NCBI GenBank assembly: GCA_008933615.1
Contig: WBUR01000012.1
Coordinates: forward strand, 21,709 to 85,708
Source of the DNA: a bacterium
GTDB lineage: Bacteria > CLD3 > SB21
DNA: 64,000 nucleotides
Reading direction: 5' to 3'
In this document: one piece after another, positions 20,007-27,999 of the stretch
Layout of the letters: each line of letters opens with the position of its first letter
How positions within the stretch are numbered: the stretch's first letter is position 1
Position numbers and translations under genes: made by a program
The notes under the pieces: generated by a model
What the model saw: the letters and a program-made list of their open reading frames with translations, nothing else
What the model was told of the DNA's origin: nothing
Database searches by the model: none

Positions 20007-20040
20007 TCCCTTCGCCTCTCGGCGGAGGGATTTTTTTTCT
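20007..20040 (+). terminator. Rho-independent terminator of HU gene
   Basis: TCCCTTCGCC and GGCGGAGGGA form a 10-bp stem with one wobble pair and a TCTC loop, followed by eight Ts. Confidence 0.93.
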
Positions 20041-20109
20041 TGCACTCCACCTCATATTATTTTACCTTCTGAACACCCATTTACAAGCACGCTTTCAGCG
20101 TTATTTAAA

Positions 20110-20745
20110 ATGTCCAGTTTTCGAATTGCAGTATTTGCCTCCGGGCAGGGCTCTAATTGCCGAGCCATTCACGACGCCATTGTAAATGGAAAGCTCAACG
20201 CCGAGATCGCCTTAATTGTCAGCAACAACCCGGATGCAGGCATTCTCGCATGGGCAAGTGAAAAAGGACTCACCCATATCTGTATTGCTTCAGAACAATT
20301 TGAAGATAAAAAACAGTTTCACGATACGCTCCTAAAAACTCTGGCATCACATCAGATCCAAATGATTGTGTTAGCCGGTTATATGAAAAAGATAGGACTG
20401 CCGTTGATTGAAGCTTACCCAAATAAGATCTTGAATATTCATCCCGCTCTGTTACCTGCATTTGGCGGGAAAGGGATGTATGGCGAGCATGTTCACAAAG
20501 CGGTTATTAATTACGGAGCAAAAATAACGGGGGTCACCGTTCATCTCGTGGATCCTGAATACGACCACGGTGCGATCGTCATGCAAGAGGCTTTGGAAGT
20601 AAGTGACAATGACACGCCGCAAACGCTGGCGGAACGGGTGCTCGCTTTGGAGCATCGGATTTATTATCAGGCAGTCCAGTTATTTGCAGAGAACAAAGTG
20701 ATTGTACAGGATCGAAAAGTCTTTCTTTCAAAAAACATATCATAG
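20110..20745 (+). CDS. purN: Phosphoribosylglycinamide formyltransferase PurN
   Basis: Third step of de novo purine synthesis: transfers formyl from 10-formyl-tetrahydrofolate to GAR. At 211 residues it is typical in length. Seen are the phosphate-binding VFASGQGSN near the N-terminus, the catalytic NIHPALLPAFGGKGMYG segment (Asn, His), and HLVDPEYDHGAIVMQ with the active-site Asp. No other purine gene is nearby. The CsgG-family start follows 25 bp after the stop, so the two could share a message without an obvious functional link. Confidence 0.96.
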   Translation: MSSFRIAVFASGQGSNCRAIHDAIVNGKLNAEIALIVSNNPDAGILAWASEKGLTHICIASEQFEDKKQFHDTLLKTLASHQIQMIVLAGYMKKIGLPLIEAYPNKILNIHPALLPAFGGKGMYGEHVHKAVINYGAKITGVTVHLVDPEYDHGAIVMQEALEVSDNDTPQTLAERVLALEHRIYYQAVQLFAENKVIVQDRKVFLSKNIS

Positions 20746-20770
20746 AAACGAAACGAACAGGAGGAGTTAC

Positions 20771-21826
20771 ATGAAAATCCTAAAATTCGCAGCCACGTGC
20801 ATACTGCTGGCCGGTTTAACTCTGGGACCGCTCTGGGCACAGGGAAAAACCTCGATGGATGCAGAAAAACAAGGGATTGCCATTGTCCCTTTCGATTACG
20901 TGGCGCTGAGCAAGAATTACGGAGCGACCGAATCCTATTCCGCAACGGGTGCGCGATCGGTACAGTGGAGAGCCGGAAGTTCGGATGTTTTCTCCGATGC
21001 CGACCAAGTCAAGGCCTTCGCCGATGCGGCCACAGAAAAAGTGACCAATGCCTTCGTTAAACTGAAACGATTCAAAGTCCTTTCACGCAAGGACGTTGAA
21101 AAGATCATGAACGAACAAAATTTTCAAATGTCCGATAATGTGAACACGGAAACTGCCGTCCAGATGGGCAATATGCTTGGAGCTGCTTACATGGTGATGG
21201 GGCAAATGCAGAATGTGTCCGCCACAGAAATCAAAGACTCGAAAGGGAAAGCTACAAATTCGTACACCGGTAATGTAGAAATGCAGCTTCGCATCGTGGA
21301 TCTTGCAACGGGTGAAATTACGGCGTCGAAGGATTTTAAAGGCGACAAAGGAGGCGCTGAAGCCGCTGTAGCAGGTATGCTGGGCAGTTTTATGAAAAAA
21401 TCGGGAGGCGCAACCAATGTTGTTGCTACTCTTGGCGGTTCCAATACGCCGTCTAATGCGGCTTTTGCGGCGTTGGGCGAGGCTGAAGACAAGGTTTACG
21501 AATGGGCAAAATCGGCATTCCCGGTCGAAGGTGAAATTTTTGAAATTTTGAAGGAAAGTAAGAAAGAAGGCGCTGTGCGGGTCAATATAACTTGCGGCAA
21601 AGATATCGGCGTAAGAAAAGACGACATGTTCAAAGTTTATATTGAAACGGAAATAGAAGTTGCAGGCAAGATGCGTAAGAAGACTACCGATCTTGGTAAA
21701 TTATCCGTAAAAACCGTAGCAGAAGACGGGTGGTCATCAATATGTGACGTTGAAAAAGGAGGAAAGACTATTTCTGATAATTTCAAAAACGGCGTGAAAA
21801 TGAAAGTGGTAGGCGTAAAGAAATAA
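20771..21826 (+). CDS. CsgG/HfaB-family exported protein
   Basis: 351 residues with a Sec signal peptide (MKILKFAATCILLAGLTLGPLWAQG) and no lipobox cysteine. The mature start GIAIVPFDYVALSKN and the blocks FKVLSRKDVEKIMNEQNFQ and QMGNMLGAAYMVMGQMQNV match the CsgG domain (about residues 35-200). The family's founding member forms the curli export channel, but many relatives of this type are periplasmic or envelope proteins of unknown role. No curli subunit gene is near. The start at 20771 is chosen because AGGAGG lies just before it. The C-terminal ~120 residues are beta-rich, with a repeated lysine/valine pattern. Confidence 0.78.
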   Translation: MKILKFAATCILLAGLTLGPLWAQGKTSMDAEKQGIAIVPFDYVALSKNYGATESYSATGARSVQWRAGSSDVFSDADQVKAFADAATEKVTNAFVKLKRFKVLSRKDVEKIMNEQNFQMSDNVNTETAVQMGNMLGAAYMVMGQMQNVSATEIKDSKGKATNSYTGNVEMQLRIVDLATGEITASKDFKGDKGGAEAAVAGMLGSFMKKSGGATNVVATLGGSNTPSNAAFAALGEAEDKVYEWAKSAFPVEGEIFEILKESKKEGAVRVNITCGKDIGVRKDDMFKVYIETEIEVAGKMRKKTTDLGKLSVKTVAEDGWSSICDVEKGGKTISDNFKNGVKMKVVGVKK

Positions 21827-21848
21827 CTCTATTTTAATAGCAGATTCT

Positions 21849-21886
21849 AAAACTCCCGAATGGTTCAGTTCGGGAGTTTTTTGTTT
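21849..21886 (+). terminator. Rho-independent terminator of the CsgG-family gene
   Basis: AAAACTCCCGAA (21849-21860) pairs perfectly over 12 bp with TTCGGGAGTTTT (21869-21880), with an eight-base loop and a T-rich tail. The stop codon of the convergent lipoprotein gene lies in the loop. Confidence 0.92.
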
Positions 21887-22479
21887 ATAACCGTTCTCAT
21901 AAATTCTTCAAAATTTCGTAACGACCCTTTAATCACCAACTCGTTACTCAATACGGAATCCAAGATTGCCGGCGTGTTTCTGAATCCTGAATAATTCTTT
22001 ATTAGCGAATAATTACTCCGAAGCCTGTCGAATGAATTCGTTAACGCGGTCAAATGCTCTTGATACTCTGAAGAAGGTTTCAATATAAGCGTGTGAAGGC
22101 TGTCGAGATAATCCATGTTATATTTTTCGGCCGACTTATAGTTCTCAGACTCGATAACCCTCTTTATTGCCGCCTTCCAGTCAGTGTTTGTTCCTGCACG
22201 CAACATCATCGCAAACCGCAGGTTAAAATCATTGCTGCGATGGCCGAGTTCAATGGAAAAAGCCAATATCCTGTCCTCGTATCTTTGATGCTTTAATGAA
22301 TCCAAATTTCGTCCAGGTAAAATTGGAAACTCATTTGTAATTACGGTTTGCCGCTCGGGTTGCATCGTTGCTTCCGGTTCCGTTTTTTTCTTAGAGCAGG
22401 AAACGCCGATGACCATCAAAAATACGACGAAAAGTAGTAGATTGAGCTTTATCATGAGTAACTGACTTTTTAATGCCAC
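21865..22479 (-). CDS. Predicted lipoprotein of unknown function
   Basis: Up to 204 residues. A hydrophobic segment ending VIGVSC, followed by SKKKTEPEA, marks a lipoprotein. The remainder is predicted helical and charged, with no family I know. A GTG at 22479 follows AAAGG by nine bases and lies 6 bp past the leuS stop, favouring coupling to leuS; an ATG at 22455 would give a tighter signal peptide but has no ribosome site. The 3' end runs through the terminator hairpin of the convergent CsgG-family gene. Confidence 0.72.
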   Translation of the reverse strand: MALKSQLLMIKLNLLLFVVFLMVIGVSCSKKKTEPEATMQPERQTVITNEFPILPGRNLDSLKHQRYEDRILAFSIELGHRSNDFNLRFAMMLRAGTNTDWKAAIKRVIESENYKSAEKYNMDYLDSLHTLILKPSSEYQEHLTALTNSFDRLRSNYSLIKNYSGFRNTPAILDSVLSNELVIKGSLRNFEEFMRTVINKKLPN

Positions 22480-22484
22480 GTAAG

Positions 22485-24938
22485 TTAACCTTTGATTACG
22501 ATGTTTACTAATTTATCCGGCACGACGATCATTTTCACAATTGCTTTTCCTTCGATCCAATGTCCTGCCTTTTCTTTTGCCATCTTTTCGAGAACATCTT
22601 TCGAGGCGCCCTTTTCGACAAAAAGTTTATCGCGCAATTTTCCATTCACTTGTACAACCACCGTAATTTCATCATCCACAGTTAATGTTTCATTATACTC
22701 CGGGAATGAAGCTCTTGCCAGCGACGTTGTATGGCCTAATTTTTCCCATAGTTCCTCCGCAAGATGGGGCGCGAAAGGCGCTAGCACCAGTACAAACGGT
22801 TCAAGGATCTTTCTAGGACGTACTGTCGTCGGCGTCATCTCATTGACAAAAATCATCATTTGTGAAATGGCCGTATTAAAGCTTAGTGTTTCAATATCGC
22901 CGCTGACTTTCTTGATCGTTTTATGGAGAATTTTTTTCAGTTCCTGCGACGGTTCGATATCTTGAAGTTGTGAACTGATCCTTCCCTCCGCATCGATGTA
23001 GAGCCGCCATACGCGCTGGAGAAAACGATACACACCTTCAACTCCATTCGTACTCCAGGGCTTCACTTGTGTCAAAGGCCCCATAAACATTTCATACAAT
23101 CGAACGGCGTCAGCTCCGTATTTGGAAATAATATCGTCGGGATTAACCACATTGCCGCGAGACTTGGACATCTTCTGGGAGTCTTCGCCAAGTATGAGAC
23201 CTTGATTTACAAGTTTCACAAACGGCTCTTTCGTTGAAACCAATCCCATATCATACAGAACCTTGTGCCAGAAACGCGCATAGAGCAAATGAAGCACGGC
23301 ATGTTCCGCGCCGCCGATATACGTATCAACAGGCATCCAGTATTTTTCTTTTTCAGGATCGCAAAAAACTTTTTCATTGTGGGGGTCGCAGTACCGAAGA
23401 TAATACCAGCATGAACCCGCCCACTGCGGCATGGTATTGGTTTCGCGGCGGGCTTTATTTCCGCTGGATGGATCAACTGTATTCACCCACGATTCCATCG
23501 CGGCAAGCGGCGATTCACCGGTTCCGGCCGGCTTGTAGGAACTCAGTTCCGGCAGCATCAGCGGCAATTCAGATTCCTCCAGCGGCTTGATGGCGCCGTC
23601 TTCCATATGTATCAGAGGAAAAGGTTCTCCCCAATATCGCTGACGCGAAAAAAGCCAGTCGCGGAGTTTATAGTTTATTTTCGACTTGCCCATACTTTTC
23701 TTCTCAAGCCATTCGATGGTTTTTTTCTTGGCATCGTTGATCATAAGCCCATTAAGAAAATCACTATTGATTGCCGGACCGTCTCCGGTATACGCTTTAC
23801 CGTCAAAACCCGAGGGCGGCTGAACCGTGCGAAGGATCGGTAATTTGTACATTTCAGCAAATTCCCAATCTCTTTCGTCCTGCCCGGGAACCGCCATGAT
23901 CGCGCCCGTACCGTAACTGATCAAAACATAATCCGCAATCCAGATCGGAATTTCTTTTTGATTTGCCGGATTGATCGCGAACGCGCCTGTCCATACACCG
24001 GATTTCTCTTTTGCAAGTTCAGTCCGTTCCATATCACTTTTGAGCGCGGCTTTGCGTCTGTACTCATTGACAATTTTCTTTTGTTCGGAAACAGTAATTT
24101 TTTCCACCAGAGGATGTTCCGGCGCCAGAACCATGTACGTTGCCCCGAAAATCGTATCCGGACGGGTGGTGAATACCGAAAGAGTATCGGAAACGTCTTT
24201 GATCTTGAAGTGAATCTCTGCGCCTTCACTTTTCCCGATCCAGTTGCGCTGCATATCTTTAATGCTTTCCGGCCAATCAACCAATTCAAGATCTTCAAGA
24301 AGCCGATCTGCATACTTTGTAATTTTCAGCATCCACTGATGCATCGGTTTTCGAACTACCGTAAACCCTTTTTCGATCTGTTCCGGTACTTCTTCATTGG
24401 CGAGTACAGTGCCGAGTTCCGGACACCAGTTCACAGGAACTTCGGCGATATAGGCAAGCCCTCGTTTGTACAGCTGTAAAAAGATCCATTGCGTCCACTT
24501 GAAATATTTTGGATCGGTGGTATTGACTTCTCGGTCCCAGTCATAGGAAAACCCGAACATTTTCAGCTGGCGGCGAAACGTGTCGATATTCTGCTGTGTG
24601 GTGATAGCGGGATGAACGCCGGTTTTGACGGCATACTGCTCCGCCGGCAAGCCGAAAGCATCCCAGCCCATCGGATGCAGGACGTTAAACCCTTTCATAC
24701 GTTTATACCGTGCAATGATATCCGTCGCGGTATATCCCTCCGGATGGCCGACATGCAAGCCCGCGCCCGATGGGTACGGAAACATATCAAGCACGTAATA
24801 CCGTTTATCTTTTGGAAATGACGGGTCTTCGGTGGTCTTGAATGTTTGATTCTTTTCCCAATAATCCTGCCATTTTCTTTCGATTTCATTAAAGTCGTAT
24901 TTGGCTGCGTCTGCTCTCTGTTCCGGTTTTTCTGACAT
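22485..24938 (-). CDS. leuS: Leucyl-tRNA synthetase
   Basis: Class I synthetase charging tRNA-Leu, 817 residues, standard for bacteria. The HIGH-equivalent [13 protein letters not shown] follows PYPSGAGL (about residues 50-70). The CP1 editing domain lies in the middle with [20 protein letters not shown]. The tRNA-closing [14 protein letters not shown] motif is near residue 590, and an anticodon-binding helical domain and small C-terminal domain follow. AAGGAAAG precedes the ATG. A lipoprotein gene follows 6 bp downstream. Confidence 0.98.
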   Translation of the reverse strand: MSEKPEQRADAAKYDFNEIERKWQDYWEKNQTFKTTEDPSFPKDKRYYVLDMFPYPSGAGLHVGHPEGYTATDIIARYKRMKGFNVLHPMGWDAFGLPAEQYAVKTGVHPAITTQQNIDTFRRQLKMFGFSYDWDREVNTTDPKYFKWTQWIFLQLYKRGLAYIAEVPVNWCPELGTVLANEEVPEQIEKGFTVVRKPMHQWMLKITKYADRLLEDLELVDWPESIKDMQRNWIGKSEGAEIHFKIKDVSDTLSVFTTRPDTIFGATYMVLAPEHPLVEKITVSEQKKIVNEYRRKAALKSDMERTELAKEKSGVWTGAFAINPANQKEIPIWIADYVLISYGTGAIMAVPGQDERDWEFAEMYKLPILRTVQPPSGFDGKAYTGDGPAINSDFLNGLMINDAKKKTIEWLEKKSMGKSKINYKLRDWLFSRQRYWGEPFPLIHMEDGAIKPLEESELPLMLPELSSYKPAGTGESPLAAMESWVNTVDPSSGNKARRETNTMPQWAGSCWYYLRYCDPHNEKVFCDPEKEKYWMPVDTYIGGAEHAVLHLLYARFWHKVLYDMGLVSTKEPFVKLVNQGLILGEDSQKMSKSRGNVVNPDDIISKYGADAVRLYEMFMGPLTQVKPWSTNGVEGVYRFLQRVWRLYIDAEGRISSQLQDIEPSQELKKILHKTIKKVSGDIETLSFNTAISQMMIFVNEMTPTTVRPRKILEPFVLVLAPFAPHLAEELWEKLGHTTSLARASFPEYNETLTVDDEITVVVQVNGKLRDKLFVEKGASKDVLEKMAKEKAGHWIEGKAIVKMIVVPDKLVNIVIKG

Positions 24939-25070
24939 GTTCTTTCCTTGAGTGTAAATATTCCCGCAAATGGCTCAGATGGACGCAAATAAAAAACGTC
25001 GATTGCGTGCGATACGGGTTACATAACTTAATGCGCTTATCGGATTCTCTCACAGTTAGCGAATTACTTG

Positions 25071-25160
25071 TCAGCCTGAGCTTGTCGAAGGCTGATTTTA
25101 TTGATCGTTTGTCATGCTTCGACAGCTGCTCCTGAGCCCTGCCGAAGGGCTCAGCATGAC
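25071..25160. repeat. Two-part dispersed palindromic repeat, GTCGAAG family (copy B)
   Basis: The half bounded by TCAGCC and GGCTGA (25071-25095) is followed by the half bounded by GTCATGC and GCATGAC (25111-25160), which encloses TGAGCCCT/AGGGCTCA. The layout and spacing match copy A at 19437-19527. Confidence 0.85.
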
Positions 25161-25396
25161 TTTGTGAGCCAACCCGATGAGCAGGTAACTTAATGCGGTA
25201 GCGGAAATGGTTTCCGAGAACTACAGCGCACGAATTATAAAAAAAGTGTGTGCCAAATGCAACCCCTCCTTAGCCTCATTTAAAACTGAAGGGACTGGGT
25301 ATGTTTTCAGCTGCCACACTCAAAAAAAAGTGCAAAATCATGACGAAAGTCATAGTTTATTGAGATTTTTTTTACGAAAATTAGACTATTAATCTT

Positions 25397-25426
25397 AGAA
25401 TTCGGCTATTAATTGACCGAAATTCT
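25397..25426. promoter_or_regulatory. Imperfect inverted repeat upstream of icd
   Basis: AGAATTCGG (25397-25405) and CCGAAATTCT (25417-25426) are complementary but for one base, around an 11-base centre. The site is 60 bp before the icd start, where an operator could sit. The flanking CTATTAAT direct repeats add to the pattern. Function is inference. Confidence 0.3.
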
Positions 25427-25486
25427 GAATTCAAGAAGACTAAAAAGTTTCAAATCATATTCAACTAAAATATCAGGAGACTGATT

Positions 25487-26884
25487 ATGTACAAGGATAT
25501 TCAAGTGCCAAAGGACGGCGCAAAGATCACTATTGACAACGGAAAACTGAAAGTACCGGATAATCCAATTATACCATTCGTCGAAGGCGACGGCACGGGA
25601 CGTGACATCTGGCGGGCATCGGTTCGCGTTTTTGACGCTGCGGTTGCGAAAGCTTACGGCGGAAAACGCAAGATGCACTGGATGGAAGTGTACGCCGGTG
25701 AAAAATCATTTAAGATGTCCCAAAGCTGGCTTCCGGATGAGACGGTCGAAGCTTTTAAGGAATTTTTGGTCGGCATCAAAGGACCATTAACAACGCCGAT
25801 CGGCGGCGGCATCCGCTCGCTGAATGTAGCGCTTCGTAAACTGCTTGATCTGTATGTTTGCCTGCGCCCGGTTCGTTGGTACAAAGGCGTTCCCTCCCCG
25901 GTCATTCATCCTGAATATGTGGACATGGTTATTTTCCGAGAAAATACTGAGGATATCTATACCGGCATCGAGTTTCAATACGGCACAGAGGACAATAAAA
26001 AGTTCAAACAGGTTTTTAAGGAAGCCTTTCCAAAAGAATACGCTAAAATGCGATTCCCGGATACAGCCGGTATAGGGATCAAGCCGGTTTCCGTCGAAGG
26101 TACTGAACGTCTGGTTCGCGCCGCAATCACGTGGGCGCTGCTGAATAAACGCAAGAGCGTGAATTTCGTACACAAGGGCAATATTATGAAATTTACGGAA
26201 GGCGCTTTCAAGGATTGGGGTTACACACTGGCCGCGCGTGAATTCAGAAACCAGATCGTTACCGAACGCGAAACATGGATTCTGGGAAATAAAGAAAAAA
26301 ACGCCAACCTGAGCGTGGAAGAAAACGCCAAGGCGATCGACCCCGGTTTTGACATGATGTCGCCGGCACAGCAAAACGACATTACGAAGGAAGTTGAAGC
26401 GGCGCTGAAATTATGGGATACGCATGGCGACGGCAAGTGGAAATCCATGCTTCTCATTAAAGATTCCATTGCCGACGTGAGTCTGCAATTTACTCTGATT
26501 CGTCCGCGCGATTATGATGTGATTGCCACGCTTAACTTGAACGGCGATTATCTCTCCGACGCGCTTGCCGCGCAGGTTGGCGGCATCGGGATTGCGCCCG
26601 GCGCTAATATTAACTATGTCACGGGGCATGCGATATTCGAAGCGACGCACGGAACGGCTCCAAAATATGCCGATCTCGACAAGGTGAATCCCGGCTCGGT
26701 AATTCTTTCTGGCGAAATGATGTTCCGTTATATGGGCTGGACTGAAGTGGCCGACCTGATCGTCAAAGGCATGGAAGGGGCTGTAGCTGCCAAGACCGTT
26801 ACATACGATTTTGCCCGCTTAATGGACGGCGCAAAAGAGATCAAGTGCAGCGAATTTGCAGATGCAATGATCAAACACATGTAA
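25487..26884 (+). CDS. icd: Isocitrate dehydrogenase (NADP-type)
   Basis: TCA-cycle enzyme converting isocitrate to 2-oxoglutarate and CO2. The active-site blocks are [14 protein letters not shown] near the N-terminus, the substrate loop around [13 protein letters not shown], and the cofactor region [12 protein letters not shown]. At 465 residues it is about 50 longer than the E. coli enzyme; the extra length sits between about residues 255 and 315 ([20 protein letters not shown] onward). This is an established longer variant in several phyla as I recall it. Cofactor choice is inferred from family resemblance. The ribosome site is AGGAG, and a repeat-derived terminator follows. Confidence 0.93.
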   Translation: MYKDIQVPKDGAKITIDNGKLKVPDNPIIPFVEGDGTGRDIWRASVRVFDAAVAKAYGGKRKMHWMEVYAGEKSFKMSQSWLPDETVEAFKEFLVGIKGPLTTPIGGGIRSLNVALRKLLDLYVCLRPVRWYKGVPSPVIHPEYVDMVIFRENTEDIYTGIEFQYGTEDNKKFKQVFKEAFPKEYAKMRFPDTAGIGIKPVSVEGTERLVRAAITWALLNKRKSVNFVHKGNIMKFTEGAFKDWGYTLAAREFRNQIVTERETWILGNKEKNANLSVEENAKAIDPGFDMMSPAQQNDITKEVEAALKLWDTHGDGKWKSMLLIKDSIADVSLQFTLIRPRDYDVIATLNLNGDYLSDALAAQVGGIGIAPGANINYVTGHAIFEATHGTAPKYADLDKVNPGSVILSGEMMFRYMGWTEVADLIVKGMEGAVAAKTVTYDFARLMDGAKEIKCSEFADAMIKHM

Positions 26885-26904
26885 GAAGATAAAATCAGAT
26901 TTCT

Positions 26905-26945
26905 AAAAAAAGTCACCCTGACTTGTCGAAGGGTGACTTTTTTTT
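26905..26945. terminator. Bidirectional terminator built from a GTCGAAG-family repeat
   Basis: GTCACCCT (26912-26919) and AGGGTGAC (26930-26937) form a perfect 8-bp stem, flanked by seven As on the left and eight Ts on the right. The core CCTGACTTGTCGAAGG is the same as in the dispersed repeat. It lies between the convergent genes icd and pepE and could end both transcripts. Confidence 0.88.
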
Positions 26946-26980
26946 ATTGTACTTTTTGAATTAATTCCGAAGGCCGTGAG

Positions 26981-27679
26981 TTACTTCAACAAAAAATCCA
27001 GATTGGCGCCTGGCTTATATTCGGCCGGTACTTCATTTTTCCTGAAAATTTTCGTACCGTTGATCCCTCCAAGCATAACGGATGCGCCTTCGATGCGAAG
27101 CCAAGCTCCTTCGCGCAAACCCACGACGACGGTATCGTTCATTTCGTGGAACTCATTGATTCGCTGTTCGCGTGTCTCGCCTTGATGGGTAGAATTCGGA
27201 TCCGGATCAATATAGTGCGGATTGATATTGAACGGCACGAGCCCCAGCGCGTCAAATGTCGGCGGATACACGATCGGCATGTCGTTGGTCGTCTTGATCG
27301 AAACGGTGGCAACATTGGTTCCGGCGCTTGCGCCGATGTAAGGCATGCCGTTTTGAACTTTTTCCCGTATGACCGTAATTATTTTCTCGTCGTACATTCG
27401 TTTTAACAAACGAAATGTATTTCCTCCGCCGATATGAATTGCTGAGGCGGTTTTCACGCCCTCACCGGGATCTTTGAATTCATGAATGGAACGAACATCA
27501 ATACCCATCTTTGCGTAGCGCTCACGGGTTTTGGCCGTGTAGCCGTCCAGATCATTGAGGGCGTATGGAACAAATAAGATCGATCTAATTTCGCCAAGAA
27601 AATCTTTGATCTCGCCGGCGCAGTGATCAAGAAAACCGCCGCCGTAATTGGTGGAATTGCTGATGAGAAGTAGTCGCAT
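26981..27679 (-). CDS. pepE: Dipeptidase E (peptidase S51)
   Basis: Cytoplasmic serine peptidase that cleaves dipeptides with N-terminal Asp, 232 residues, the usual length. The nucleophile elbow is GASAGTN, preceded by HIGGGNTFRLL, and a likely catalytic His lies in NINPHYID; these are the S51 family signatures. The start has AAGG a few bases upstream. The gene stands alone between the repeat-derived terminator and a non-coding stretch with a 9-bp tandem array, so its message is probably monocistronic. Confidence 0.94.
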   Translation of the reverse strand: MRLLLISNSTNYGGGFLDHCAGEIKDFLGEIRSILFVPYALNDLDGYTAKTRERYAKMGIDVRSIHEFKDPGEGVKTASAIHIGGGNTFRLLKRMYDEKIITVIREKVQNGMPYIGASAGTNVATVSIKTTNDMPIVYPPTFDALGLVPFNINPHYIDPDPNSTHQGETREQRINEFHEMNDTVVVGLREGAWLRIEGASVMLGGINGTKIFRKNEVPAEYKPGANLDFLLK

Positions 27680-27999
27680 AGTTTTTTCCTTAAGTTATAT
27701 AATTATCAGTGATCATCGTGATCATCGTAACCATCGCGACCATCGTGAACATCGTAAACACCGTGAACACCGTGAATGCTATCAACTTACAAATCGGCTA
27801 AATAATAAACATCTTTCACAGCTTTTCCGCTTTTTTCTTGTTTCACAACCAAGGCTCCTTTGGCCCGTAATTCAATAATTCTCGGGTTAATATAATTTGT
27901 GTCTTCATGACAATTCTCCGTCAACGTTCCGCAGCATTAAGAAGTTATTAACGTGGAAATTGTGCAGCGGTTACTCGAATTGATGCAAAGTTTAACCAA
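27680..27999. other. 320-bp non-coding stretch between tex and pepE
   Basis: Holds the 9-bp tandem array at 27709-27780 and otherwise AT-rich sequence. An open frame across the array encodes a His-Arg repeat but has no ribosome site or family resemblance, so I do not call it a gene. Confidence 0.65.
27709..27780. repeat. 9-bp tandem repeat array (8 units)
   Basis: Eight consecutive 9-mers starting GTGATCATC, GTGATCATC, GTAACCATC, GCGACCATC, GTGAACATC, GTAAACACC, GTGAACACC and ending in a diverged GTGAATGCT. The array lies 30 bp upstream of the pepE start codon and could alter its promoter or leader spacing. Confidence 0.9.

Larger units (their letters stand above)
24939..25486. other. 548-bp non-coding stretch between leuS and icd
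   Basis: No convincing gene. It holds a GTCGAAG-family repeat (25071-25160), a run of short direct repeats (CTATTAAT at about 25386 and 25406, 20 bp apart), an imperfect inverted repeat (25397-25426), and the icd ribosome site (AGGAGACTG). I found no strong sigma-70 promoter. Confidence 0.65.

Noticed and set aside
20771..21826. A curli secretion system around the CsgG-family gene
   Set aside because: No curli subunits, CsgE or CsgF are near; the protein lacks the lipobox expected of CsgG.
25207..25392. A 61-codon frame with a C-x2-C pair between leuS and icd
   Set aside because: No ribosome site or family match, and the sequence is in an AT-rich repeat-bearing gap.
25787..26374. A 195-codon frame antisense to icd
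   Set aside because: Mirror frame of a well-conserved enzyme, no ribosome site.
27648..27878. An open frame encoding His-Arg repeats across the 9-bp array
   Set aside because: The repeat comes from the tandem DNA, with no ribosome site and no fold; also not a CRISPR array since units are 9 bp and have no spacers.
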